Assembly: GCF_026151205.1 (NCBI RefSeq)
Contig: NC_087077.1
Span: 18,398,475 to 18,462,474, forward strand
Origin: Bolinopsis microptera
Lineage: Eukaryota; Ctenophora; Tentaculata; Lobata; Bolinopsidae
Direction: 5' to 3'
DNA: 64,000 nt
Below, piece by piece: positions 1-10,064 of the stretch. Position numbers and translations under genes: made by a program. The notes under the pieces are model-generated. The model was not told the DNA's origin. It searched no databases and saw only the letters and a program-made list of their open reading frames with translations. Position 1 is the stretch's first letter, and each line of letters starts with the position of its first letter.

Positions 1-1203
1 CAGCGTTGTATAGGTTGCATGGATTAGGATAAGTTCCTGCTTGCTGTTGGCGTTGCTGCGGTGAGGCTGGCTGGAACAATTGTCGGAGAACTCTTTGGCT
101 TCGTTCTCTCTTCACTTCTTTCTCCGCACAAAACTGTTTAATCCGTGGGAGGCCCTGTTTTAACGTTCCTTATGTTCCAAACGTTAAAATCTTTTAGCGA
201 ACGCGTTCACAAACTATTTTAGTGAACGTTCCGTACGAATTCACTACAAGTACAACTAAGCTATAAGGGCAAAATCATCGATTAGAGGCTTTTATCTTAA
301 AGAGTGAACCGGAACGTGAAACAGATCCTATTGCACGGTGGAGAACCAAACTAGCAACTTTTCTATTATGAATACGTTCAGTAGGTGAAATTTATTGTTA
401 TTAATTTTTACCTGTCAGATACGTAAAATAACAAAGTAATCTCTCCGTTAGGCGTTCGGGTAGGAGAAATAAGCAAGCTGATAAGAGACAATAAAATGAC
501 AAACGTATGCAATTAGTGTGTGGCGTGAGGTATATTTACTTTAATTTTTAGTGCCGACTTTAGCTTCAATGATATCACCGCGCACCGTTAACATACTCAT
601 AGTCTGGACAGCACCCTTCTAAATCCGAAAAGTGTCATACTTGTAGTAAATATTTGGTAGAATTCGGTCCAGGACAAGCTATTAAATTTTTTGCTGCGCT
701 CCGGTCTATCACAGCAGTTTTCCTAATACCGTAGAGAAGTTTTTTTTATTAACAAATAAAACTCGATTACTAGACTCCTAGCCTGATACGAACTAAATTA
801 AAAATTGCTCATAATGAACTTATCATCTTATCATAAATAAAAATAAATGCTGTTAGCTGTGAGCTTTTGCTGGTCCCATGAATATAATTCAATGGATATG
901 ATATAATATAAATATTCATATACTTGCACATTTACGAGTCTTCTGAATCTATTATATTACATAATACACGACTTCTCATTTCATAATTCATATCAAACAT
1001 TTATATACTCATGCAGCGAGAACAAAATATTTAGTGTCGAAACTAACACAAGCAGTCATATTGCCATGTTGTAAAACGGCCGACCGTTTACTACAAGTTA
1101 AGTCAAGTCAAATCAAATCAAAACATAGTTTTAAAAAACGTATACGCTATCTGCAACATTTGACATCTAGCACAACGTGCACAGTCTGGTTTAGTCAACA
1201 ATG
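1..1203. other. AT-rich DNA, no gene seen
   Basis: No open frame with convincing composition and no matched splice-site pair was found on either strand. The stretch is AT-rich with short homopolymers. Confidence 0.5.
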
Positions 1204-1283
1204 TTACCTGGGAACCTCAGGCTATCATGTTCATTAATGAATAGAGATTCGGCGGAATGACAGGCTGAGCGCTGCCCAATAAT
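1204..1283 (-). repeat. Dispersed ~80-bp TTACCTGGG element, copy 1
   Basis: This is one copy of a small family also seen at 3078, 17342, 17661, 18130 and 18600. The copy is inverted: it opens with TTACCTGGG and ends with GCGCTGCCCAATAAT. Shared core blocks are GGCGCTCAGCCTGTCA, a CCGCC block, a TATGAA block and CCTGAGGTCCCCAGGTAA. The ends are short inverted repeats (TTAC-TGGG against CCCAGGTAA). I do not recognise the family. Confidence 0.6.
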
Positions 1284-1366
1284 CAACAATGCAGCTCTAA
1301 ACGCTGCGGACTTGCTATTATAAAAATTGATGAGCGCTCGATTTGAAATCCCGACGCGCATAAAAA

Positions 1367-1585
1367 CTGCCACTAACTGCTACTAACTGCCACTAACTGC
1401 CACTAACTGCCACTAACTGCTACTGTCGCGCGCAAATGCGTGGGCGCGATTGTAGCAGTTAGTGGCAGTTAGTGGCAGTTAGTGGCAGTTTGTAGCAGTT
1501 AGTGGCAGTTTGTGGCAGTTAGTGGCAGTTTGTGGCAGTTAGTGGCAGTTAGTGGCAGTTAGTGGCAGTTTGTAGCAGTTATTGA
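1367..1585. repeat. Inverted 10-bp minisatellite (long hairpin)
   Basis: About five units of CACTAACTGC on the left face about thirteen units of its reverse complement, GCAGTTAGTG, on the right. A short GC-rich spacer containing GTCGCGCGCAAATGCG lies between them. A single strand would fold into a long hairpin. Variant units with TTTGTGG are scattered in the right arm. Confidence 0.85.
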
Positions 1586-1737
1586 CAGTTTCTTTGCACT
1601 TAGCTCCTCCTGTGTGTCATTCCAACGAATCTCAATTTTATTTACCTAGAGATTACCTTATACTTATAGTGAGATTATAATTAATCGCATTGTTTTGAAA
1701 GCACCGAGCAACTCAAAGGACAGCGCACTTCGGCTGG

Positions 1738-1776
1738 GCGACAATTGACCCCCCGACAATTGACCCCCCGACAATA
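1738..1776. repeat. GACAATTGACCCCCC repeat, left flank
   Basis: Two and a half copies of the 15-mer GACAATTGACCCCCC lie directly left of the telomere-like array. The same unit occurs in the opposite orientation on the right side of the array. Confidence 0.85.
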
Positions 1777-1794
1777 TAATTTATTACAATTAAC

Positions 1795-2030
1795 CCTGAT
1801 TCTGACCCTGACCCTGACCCTGACCCTGACCCTGACCCTGACCCTGACCCTGACCCTGACCCTGACCCTGACCCTGACCCTGACCCTGACCCTGACCCTG
1901 ACCCTGACCCTGACCCTGACCCTGACCCTGACCCTGACCCTGACCCTGACCCTGACCCAGACCCTGACCCTGACCCTGACCCTGACCCTGACCCTGACCC
2001 TGACCCTGACCCTGACCCTGACCCTGATCC
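1795..2030. repeat. (CCCTGA)n hexamer array
   Basis: Nearly uninterrupted CCCTGA hexamers run for about 235 bp with one CCCAGA variant. This is a one-base variant of the animal telomere unit CCCTAA, and it passes abruptly into the canonical array. Long frames here (LTLTLT or RVRVRV) are products of the repeat, not genes. Confidence 0.9.
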
Positions 2031-2033
2031 AGG

Positions 2034-2300
2034 ACCCTAACCCTAACCCTAACCCTAACCCTAATTCTAACCCTAACCCTAACCCTAACCCTAACCCTAA
2101 CCCTAACCCTAACCCTAACCCTAACCCTAACCCTAACCCTAACCCTAACCCTATAACCCTAACCCTAACCCTAACCCTAACCCTGACCCTAACCCTAACC
2201 CTAACCCTAACCCTAACCCTAACCCTAACCCTAACCCTAACCCTAACCCTGACCCAGGACCCTGACCCAGGATCCTGACCAAGGACCCTGACCCTAACCC
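2034..2300. repeat. Interstitial telomeric (CCCTAA)n array
   Basis: Tandem CCCTAA, the C-rich strand of the TTAGGG telomere repeat, runs from about 2034 to 2248 with a few variants (CTAATT, CTATAA, CCTGA). It ends in mixed CCCTGACCCAGGA units. It is internal, because unique sequence follows on both sides. Confidence 0.9.
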
Positions 2301-2301
2301 G

Positions 2302-2488
2302 ATCGATTGACCCCAGTTTAATTACATGGGGGGTCAATTGTCGGGGGGTCAATTGTCGTACTAAACCCTAGATTTCGCGACAATTGACCCCAGTGTAATT
2401 ACAAAGGGATCAATTGTCGGGGGGTCAATTGTCGGGGGGTCAATTGTCGGGGGGTCAATTGTCATTTGTCAGGAGGTCAATTGTCGCG
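2302..2488. repeat. GGGGGGTCAATTGTC repeat, right flank
   Basis: Several copies of GGGGGGTCAATTGTC, the reverse complement of the left-flank unit, are interleaved with inverted copies (GACAATTGACCCCAG). With the left flank they give the telomere-like array inverted-repeat borders. Confidence 0.85.
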
Positions 2489-3077
2489 GTACCCGCACTT
2501 CAACCCTCCACTTCAACCCGAAACCTCCTCCGAGAGACGAAGTGACGTCATCCGCCGACTCTCTTTCGATTAAATTTTTCCCGATCCATGACTCAAAGTG
2601 CCGAAGGCACAAAAGAGTCAAGGACAAGGGTTAGCGATCGAGGTTTTTTTTGTATATGGTACCTAGCTTGTGACCGTGCGTGCGTGCGTGCGTGCCCTCG
2701 CCCCCATGTCGACAGTCTAGTTATCGCCCACGTGTCTGCCTGCGCAAAGTTATTTTGCGCGATCATCTGAATTAAACAATTGTTGGCGCGCGGTGCTGAA
2801 ATGTTCAAGTACATTGTTAATTTCACCATGTACGCATCCCGCTAGGGACAAATTGATAGCATTGTATTATTATTTTGAGTTAGTATTACTATTTTGCAAA
2901 GATCCGTGTCAGGTTGCATAAACAATAAACATATGGTTACATAGAAAATAGAAATATACACGATTTTCAAATTCAATATAGAATTATTGATACATGTTAC
3001 GTATCACAAATATATACCTTCGGCGGCGCGCGCTTCGCGCGCGAAAAGTGGCATGCAACGTATGTCAATAGAATTAT
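2489..3077. other. No gene seen
   Basis: Short overlapping frames on both strands but no splice-supported exon. A (CGTG)n-like run lies near 2676-2690 and a CpG-rich palindrome (GGCGCGCGCTTCGCGCGCG) near 3025. Confidence 0.4.
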
Positions 3078-3155
3078 ATCAACTGGGCGGCGCTCGGCCT
3101 GTCTCTCCGCCATATCTGCATGCTTATAAACCGCAAAGACTGGGGTCCCCAGGTG
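3078..3155 (+). repeat. Dispersed ~80-bp TTACCTGGG element, copy 2
   Basis: It reads ACTGGGCGGCGCTCGGCC, then CCGCCATATC, then GGGGTCCCCAGGTGG. This is the same block order as the other family members. Confidence 0.6.
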
Positions 3156-3691
3156 GTATGGAATATGATAAAATACTTCATCCCGGATCGGGAAATTGAG
3201 CGGCCATCCACAAAAGAAAAGCGGCCGCATTTCTTGTTAAATCTAGTAACTCCACAAAAATGTTTGATAACCACCTCAACAGAGGGTCAAATACAGATAA
3301 GAAAAGTAAACATAGGATAACCGTCCGATGCTAATTGCTGCTGTTATGTGATTGGTCGGATCTGAGTCACACAACTCATAGATTGCTATTGGCCGCTAGG
3401 ATGGGATGGACCAAGAATCGGCCCGTCCCTATCTGCAGTTGTGATTATTGTTTGAACGTTTTGCTTGCCTACTGTGGATTTTCAGACCACCCAAGTATCA
3501 ACCGTTAAATCACCTCTGAAAGTTATTAATATATCACACTATCTTTCAGAAAATTGTAATCGCACCGAATATGTTTTCGGTTGCTCTCAAAACAGTGCAA
3601 TTAGTTTTGTAATCGCAATCCGTGGAAAAAAACCGGTGCAATTATGAAAATAATATGTGGCCGTCAAATACTCAAATAGGTCAAAAGTGGA

Positions 3692-3725
3692 GTTATAAAC
3701 ATAATAGCCTGGGGTCCCCAGGTAA
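3692..3725 (+). repeat. Dispersed element, 3' fragment
   Basis: Only the right half is present: TTATAAACATAATAGCCTGG followed by GGTCCCCAGGTAAAG. The position abuts the start of the Crypton-like segment. Confidence 0.5.
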
Positions 3726-3745
3726 AGTTAACTCCGATCAAAGCT

Positions 3746-4560
3746 TTGGATGAGGAGCGAGTGGTTCCTGCAGACAGTCAGGAAAGCCGACGGGAAGGAG
3801 TACAAACACCATATACTACTCCATCTACTACACCATCTACTACTCCATCTACTACACCATCTAGTACTCCATCTACTACACCATCTACTACACCATCTAC
3901 TACTCCATCTACTAAACCATCTACTACTCCATCTACAACTCCATCTACTACTCCATCTACTACACCATCTACTACTCCATCTACTACACCATCTACTATT
4001 CCATCTACTACACCATCTACTACTCCATCTACTACTCCATCTACTACTCCATCTACTACACCATATACTACTCCATCTACTACTCCATCTACTACTCCAT
4101 CAACTACACCATCTACTACTCCATCTACTACTCCATCTACTACTCCATCTACTACTCCATCTACTACTCCATCTACTACTCCATCTACTACACTATCTAC
4201 TAGTACTACTCCATTGAGATACCTAGTAGAGAATGCAATGTCGTCTCATATTGGAGCTGCTTATAAACTGAGAAAACGTTCTGGTAAGGGAAATTTTGAT
4301 AATTCTATTGATATGCTGAAAACATCCGAGGTTCGGGAGTAAGTTGACCGTAACGCACAGTCCAGCAGCATTGTGGAACTCTATGGCCATTATCTGTCTC
4401 TCACTGCACTGGGAGGACAAAGAGCGAGGACCGAATTGCGGGAAACAAGATTTGGTGATATGATAATTGAGGTGGTAGATGGGAACCAATATCATTATGT
4501 TGGATGAAAGTAAATTGGACTCACTAATTGTCGGATTAAAACCTGTCAATTTGACCTCCA
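3746..4560 (+). mobile_element. Crypton-like tyrosine recombinase remnant, copy 1
   Basis: An N-terminal motif near 3760-3800 reads LQTVRKADGKEY, close to the FxxxVRKxDGxxY start of the recombinase domain shared by Crypton transposons and the DUF3504 proteins derived from them. It is followed by the 12-bp minisatellite. The domain then resumes at 4216-4340 (LVENAMSSHIGAAYKLRKRS) and 4380-4500 (RARTELRETRFGDMIIEVVD). The parts parallel the second copy immediately downstream, so this is a tandem duplicate. The reading frame is not continuous through the segment. The family is inferred from motifs. Confidence 0.55.
3820..4215. repeat. 12-bp CTACTACTCCAT minisatellite
   Basis: About 33 units of CTACTACTCCAT or CTACTACACCAT encode TTPS repeats in one frame and HLLL repeats in another. 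The array sits inside recombinase copy 1 and is absent from copy 2, so it expanded after or alongside the duplication. Confidence 0.9.
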
Positions 4561-4740
4561 GATCGCAATTTTTGAGATTCAAGCAAATCGAGGATTTTCA
4601 AAGAGTGCAGCATGTTCAGCTCGTCAAAATACCGGCGGAAATTATTTTGTAGGCCCTAAAATGACTCCTCCAGATCCAGTCTTATCCTTAAATTAGGATA
4701 AAGAACGCCTGAGCAAGACACGGCAGGGGGAAGGTCCACG

Positions 4741-5420
4741 CAATCGGATATTGGAGTAGGAGCTTAGGAGTCGTGAGATTAATACAATGCTTTCTGCAGA
4801 CTGTTAGAAAAGTGACGGGGAGGAATATGAACCAGGAAGCCCGAATACAATATACTATGCAATAAAGAGACACATAGTTGAGGACTTGGAAATGGTCATA
4901 TCCGTCAAAAACTGGAAGGCCATGTCGGCTCACCTTGGAGCTGCTTGCAAACTCAGTAAGCGATCTGGTAAAGGAAATCTAGATAATTCCATTAATATGC
5001 TTACGACATCCGAGGTTCGGGAATTGTTCGTCTGTAAGTTGGCGGGAACACACAGTCCAGCAGCACTGTGGAACTCCATGGTCATCATCTGTCTGTCGCT
5101 GGGACGGAGGGCAAGAACTGATTTGAGAGAAACCAGATTCGGGGATTTAATAATTGAGGTGGTAGATGGGAACCAATTTATTACGTTGAATAAAGAAGGC
5201 CTTAGTAAGACACGACAAGGGGAAGATCCACGCAGATCTGTCCCGTAACGACCTTCCGAAAGTGTTGCTTGATGAGACCAGGGGTTGTCGACGATCCTGG
5301 TGCGCCTATGTTTCTCAACCTGGCGAGAATTACAACATCAAAATCCCAGCTTTTCTCATGGCCAAGTATATCGATTTATGACGATACTGGAAACTTCTGG
5401 GGTTTACAAGTTATGTATAC
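4741..5420 (+). mobile_element. Crypton-like tyrosine recombinase remnant, copy 2
   Basis: The open frame at 4886-5248 encodes AHLGAACKLSKRSGKGNLDN, then SEVRELFVCKLAGTHSPAAL, then SLGRRARTDLRETRFGDLII and KEGLSKTRQGEDPR. The order and spacing resemble the DUF3504/Crypton tyrosine recombinase core, where an arginine in a GRR-like box and a KTRQG motif are typical. Weaker similarity to copy 1 extends upstream (the EYEPGSPNTIYYAIKRHIVE region) and possibly downstream to about 5400. I see no complete gene with all catalytic residues, so this is a decayed DNA transposon or a fragment of a domesticated gene. Confidence 0.6.
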
Positions 5421-5599
5421 TTGAATTATAGAAGCATGAAGACCTTATAGTCTTTAAGTCTTCCGTAAGGGTTGCAATCACCTTCGGATTGCAGGTTGCA
5501 TGTCTAGGTTTTGTCTACTATGTCCAGGCGGAAAAGGTGCAGGAGACCACCTACTCCACGATGGCATCTGATACAATACAAATTAATATTCTATTTCGG

Positions 5600-6075
5600 T
5601 CACTTAATACAAACCGCACTTGAACCGTGTAATGCACAAGAAGGAATATCTAACATCTTCAGCTAGCTCCGCCAAAGCCGACAAAAGTCGTCCCACCGTT
5701 CGCTTCACTTGAGACGTGACTATCTATCAAAACTTTACTTAGAAGCCGGTAGTAGCAGCTCATAATATGTGGCAATATGGTAATTGTTAGGGCGGTAGTG
5801 CACGGTGTGTTGTGATTGTTGGGTGCCAGTGGTAAGCCTGAGGTTCCACTCGGATCACGGAGCAGCAAACCGAGCTGACAGGGGCTGCCAGGACCCTGAC
5901 CCTTCATACTTGTCAATATTGTTACAATGACAACATTCGGGGACAGAGAATCTAGAAGGAGGGTCGAGAGTGATCATCGTTTGGTTACAGTCTGTCTTCG
6001 ATTACAAGAATCTTCGCAGACTCTAAGGCTGTGGCATAATGATGAATATTTACGATTACAAATGTAGGGCTTCAG
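5600..6075 (+). mobile_element. LINE-like fragment (SDHRLV motif)
   Basis: Translation at about 5940-6060 gives GDRESRRRVESDHRLVTVCL. The SDHRLV box resembles the C-terminal end of LINE apurinic endonuclease domains. The whole stretch matches 33035-33500 in inverted orientation, which defines a repeat of about 450 bp. The frame is interrupted. Confidence 0.4.
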
Positions 6076-6246
6076 ATCGCTTAGATAAGAAATTATATAT
6101 TATTGGTTTGGTGCATAATATCTATTAAAATTCTAGATAACAGCTACTGTAAATCCCAACGTTGGCTGCTATCCAACCATTCTCTGGGATAATAAATAGG
6201 TCGCATATTGCATAATAGGTGCACTGTTTCAGTGTGGTACAGTTTA

Positions 6247-6320
6247 ACTATGGTAACTATGGTAACTATGGTAACTATGGTAACTATGGTAACTATGGTA
6301 ACTATGGTAACTATGGTAAC
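6247..6320. repeat. 9-bp ACTATGGTA minisatellite
   Basis: Eight perfect tandem units of ACTATGGTA. A shorter version (CTATGGTAACTATGGTAAC) reappears at 7746-7764, inside the transposon remnant. Confidence 0.9.
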
Positions 6321-6589
6321 AACTTTATTCGTAGATAGGACAACAATCCCACCAGTAATAGTCTACGATAACTGTGAGATGTACATTTTAAATTAACCCA
6401 TTAATTACCATTACATTGCAAGGAAATTCTTATTTCACATTTGCTGGCTTCCTGGTTTAAAATGTTAGAATTCCTTAGCAATTTTTACATCATACCTGCT
6501 ACATTTTAGGCTCATTTCCATCCTGGCCTCACCACAGACATGTTGTTTTTTATGTCCAAGTCAAAAAAGAGGATGTTACCTTACTCCAG

Positions 6590-9560
6590 GCTAAGAACCT
6601 GTCATTCAAACAAGGGGTATGATGGCCCCTGGGGATTGGGGAACCTATGCCCAAATTTTGAATTGTATGTCTGACATACGGCCGTCTTTTTCCAGATCTA
6701 ATGACTTCAACACGATTGAAATGTCCACAATGTGGTTTAGGCTTTGGCCACGAATCGTCTTTGTCGCGCCACAAAGCGAAGTGCATTCATCTATACTGTG
6801 CATCTACTGTGCATTCATCTACTGATCCTGTTGAATTGTACAGCATGCTTGATATCATTTAAGAGACGGGACAACTTGAAGCGACACATGCAGAACAGTA
6901 GATACTGCAACAAAAAGGTTGAAAAGGAAAGAGCACTATCTTGTTCAGTTTGTCATAAAGGTCCGTTTCGTGATAAATACAACAGAGTCCGACATTAAAG
7001 ACAGGACCATGGGGATTGGGGATTCTAGGTGCTCGGCAAAAAAACCATCCGTTGATGACGGAGATTTAAGAGATAGCAACGCCCAGGATGCTCCTGATCT
7101 GCTTGACTCGACAGCGATGCAGAAGTTGAGCCTATGGAAACAGATATTCAGTCTGATCATGTGAAACGAGACAGGGATTGTGCAACAGGAGGGGTGACAA
7201 AAAAGTAAAAACAACCGAAGAGTTTAAAGACTATGTAGTCTTCTACAACCGATACTATTTTAATGAAGACCCATTTGATGATAATATCTCCATGGATTGT
7301 CCATCTGACGAAGCACCCGATGAGTCAAAGTATTATGAGGAAGAATATGCCAGAATGCTCCAAAGTGAAGCCGAAATGGTAAGAATCTCCGGGTCGGGAA
7401 CAGCTAGTCCAACAGTTGAGGACTCTGGTCGTGCTACTCTTGACACTGACAGAAGCTTCACTAGCCTCAGTAGTTCGAAACGGCAGTATTTAAAACATAT
7501 CGGGCAGCTAAAACTATCAGTGCTGTCGTTCAGACCCATTTGGAACTGTTACCACAATCATTAACTGCAGATAATACAAGAATTATTTGTATGGCATGGG
7601 TATTTACGATGATGTGAAAAATGAGATGAACTCCGATAAGACTACGATAGATTATGATATAAACCAAGCTCGATTGTCGATGGAATTAAGGAAGAATTTT
7701 TGGGATTTTTATCACAAAGAAGCCACATACTCCACAGTCGGCCGGCTATGGTAACTATGGTAACACGAGTCGGCCGGCAATACTGAAAGTTGATGCTAGA
7801 CCTCCGGCGCAGTTATGTTTAGAGTTTCATGACAAATTCGTGATAGTTAGTAAACGCAACAAAAGCTACTGGCAATCACCATGGTTGATTCATGAAAAGA
7901 AACTTCGCCGGCTTTTTAGCGAATTTTTGTCCGAGAATCAGTTATTAAAACTCTCTTGGGGATCATTCTTGAAACTGAAGCCATTTCGGGAGCCCAGCAC
8001 AAAAGATGTCGAAATGTGTGTATGTTAAAATCACCTGAATGCCGTGAACGGTCGCAACGCTTTCAGCGCTTTGAAAAGGCTGCTGAGTGGCTTTGTCAAT
8101 GTGAGAGAACTGCAGCCTTGGATTGGTTTGGGCTACAAGGAGATCCGAGATACTGATGTAAGTCAATAGTCATGGGATCATCTTGTTATCTCGGTTTAGA
8201 CGACGACACATATTTAGACTGGTCATGCACACCATGTGCAAAGAAATGTGTTCAAGATGGTCGGGGCTATGTGATACTGTCACGAAGAACATTCCTGCTG
8301 ATGTGACAGTTCACTAAGTCCACTTCAAACGGAAGGATCGAGGGATGTAAGCGTTAAGGATAACATGGACTTAGAGCGACTTCTTGCTTTCATCTACAAT
8401 TTTTTTGGTAACCTTATTCACCACAGAAATCTCCGCCGATTTCTCAGAGAACCTCCTAATTCCACTGTACAAGGAGCCTCAGTCGCTTCACTGGAGCAAG
8501 AAAATGGTCTCTATTCATTGCTCGGTGGTCAAAGAAGGAGATAACAAAAGTTACTACGGCCACATTTCGGATGATGTTACTCACGACCAGCTATTTGTCA
8601 ATAGCGTCATGATATCGACAATCCAGGCAGAGATAAAACCATTTTCGGACACAATTCTTATTCAAAGCGACAACTGTGCAAGCAAGTATAAATCAGCAGA
8701 GTCATTCTATGATCTGCAGAACCTTTGGGCGACGGTTAATCAGAGTTTATGGTGTTGCAGGTCACAGCAAATCAGAAGTAGACAGTGTTGGTGGTACGCT
8801 CAAGATCGCAGTACGCCGAGCTGTGAGCTTGTGGCAGCTATTTTGAAAAGTCAACTGATATAGGGCAAGTGTCGTTTCTGTCATCAAAGTTCGGCGGTAC
8901 CAAGTTCAATCTGCGAGGAAGTGGAGACAGTTGATCTTAATAGTTAATAGAGCTCAATCAGAGTCAAATCTGCAAAGATACGAAACTGTGAGAGGCTCAT
9001 CAAAATTCCAGGTGATCGTTTTATAACCAGCAATGGAAACTTTCCTATAGAGCCTGTCATTTTCTCTATCTCTGTGTCCAGTGCAGTTTCGAATATGGAA
9101 GTTGTGCCAATTTCAAAGAGTCAAAGTCAATGTTTCTCCAAGCTTGGCTTCCGACATAATCGTACCCTCTGTGCTGCTGGACACAGCTGAAGTTGAAACA
9201 GTTACAAACCTCTCTGAGACTATATGTTTTGCGAAGGACTTGACAGGGAACGTATATCTAACTTATGTCATCAAAGAAGAAACTCATAAGGAGAGGCAGA
9301 TCCCGACAGACGTTAAAGGAAATGTTGTTAGTCCAGGTGAAACATATTGGAGGAGTTGTCCAGTTGAAATGGTGGACGATAGCGAATCAGAAAAATACCA
9401 TTTCGATAGTCATCCACGGAAAAAACTGTGTTGTCCCGTGATCATATCATTTATTCGATGATACAACACGAGAAGTCAGTTAAAAAACAAAAACATTCCT
9501 TAAAAATTGATAAAAAGCATTTGGATGATATTTTGGACTTCATTAACGAATTCGAAAGTG
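6590..9560 (+). mobile_element. Eroded DNA transposon: C2H2 finger plus transposase-like ORF
   Basis: Successive plus-strand frames read as one decayed protein. A C2H2-type finger lies at about 6835-6905 (CTACLISFKRRDNLKRHMQN). An acidic linker follows at 7210-7420. Further blocks are YWQSPWLIHEKKLRRLF and LKLSWGSFLKLKPF at 7866-7990, VSIHCSVVKEGDNKSYYGHI with IQSDNCASKYKSAESFYDLQ at 8500-8720, and a C-terminal region at 9090-9430. The DNCASKYKS-type block resembles the second acidic motif of DDE-like transposases in a family scattered through marine invertebrate genomes. I cannot name the superfamily. Several frame changes show it is inactive. Confidence 0.5.
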
Positions 9561-9742
9561 CACGTTTGTAATTGTTTGTTGTTCAATGTTGATAATTTCT
9601 GTACTGTAAATATACTGTTTTAGATACCATATCTCTATGTTGATGCCCGGTTTTTATTTGCCCGGTTTTTATTTTCCAAAAAATTGCTGTTTTTATTGAG
9701 TCGAATCATTATTTGCGGACTAAATGTTAAATCTCTCCAGAT

Positions 9743-9970
9743 ATGAACAAACGTAACTGTGCCAGCTGTCAAGTAGTTGCTGAGCAGCAGCAGCAGTTAT
9801 ATGAAGACTCCATTGAGGAAGGAAATAAAATAATGGAAACGACATCAGATGACGAATCAGCAGAAGATCCCTATTCTGAGTCAGAGCCGGATTGGGACTG
9901 TGAAAATGTGTCCTTCAGGCACTACAGTTGGTCCAAGCAGACCAGGAGGAAAGAGAGGGCTGTCCACTAA
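9743..9970 (+). CDS. Short acidic open frame, unrecognised
   Basis: An ATG-initiated 75-codon frame encodes MNKRNCASCQVVAEQQQQ followed by a strongly acidic stretch (TSDDESAEDPYSESEPDWD). It lies just after the transposon remnant. It may be part of that or of a related element, for example an acidic N-terminus of a transposase. No splice sites or homology were recognised. Confidence 0.2.
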   Translation: MNKRNCASCQVVAEQQQQLYEDSIEEGNKIMETTSDDESAEDPYSESEPDWDCENVSFRHYSWSKQTRRKERAVH

Positions 9971-10012
9971 CCCCACAATTGAAGCTAGACGTCATAACGG
10001 AATCTGGAAGAT

Positions 10013-10064
10013 CCGTTAATGCCTGCAGATGTTCTGGATTCCAGAACATCTGCTGGCATTAACC
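10013..10064. repeat. Near-perfect 25-bp-arm hairpin
   Basis: GTTAATGCCTGCAGATGTTC is followed after a few bases by its reverse complement, GAACATCTGCTGGCATTAAC, with one mismatch and almost no loop. It could be a transposon terminus or a structured RNA. Nothing else in the region explains it. Confidence 0.75.

Noticed and set aside
1681-2352. Open frames of 177 and 223 codons in telomere-like DNA
   Set aside because: They encode only LTLTLT, RVRVRV or PNPN repeats. They exist because hexamers keep frames open.
3078-3155. Dispersed element as a tRNA-derived SINE or spliced-leader RNA gene
   Set aside because: The size and CAG|GTAA end are suggestive, but I found no A/B box pair, no Sm-like site and no tandem SL array. 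The conserved inverted ends fit a small MITE better.
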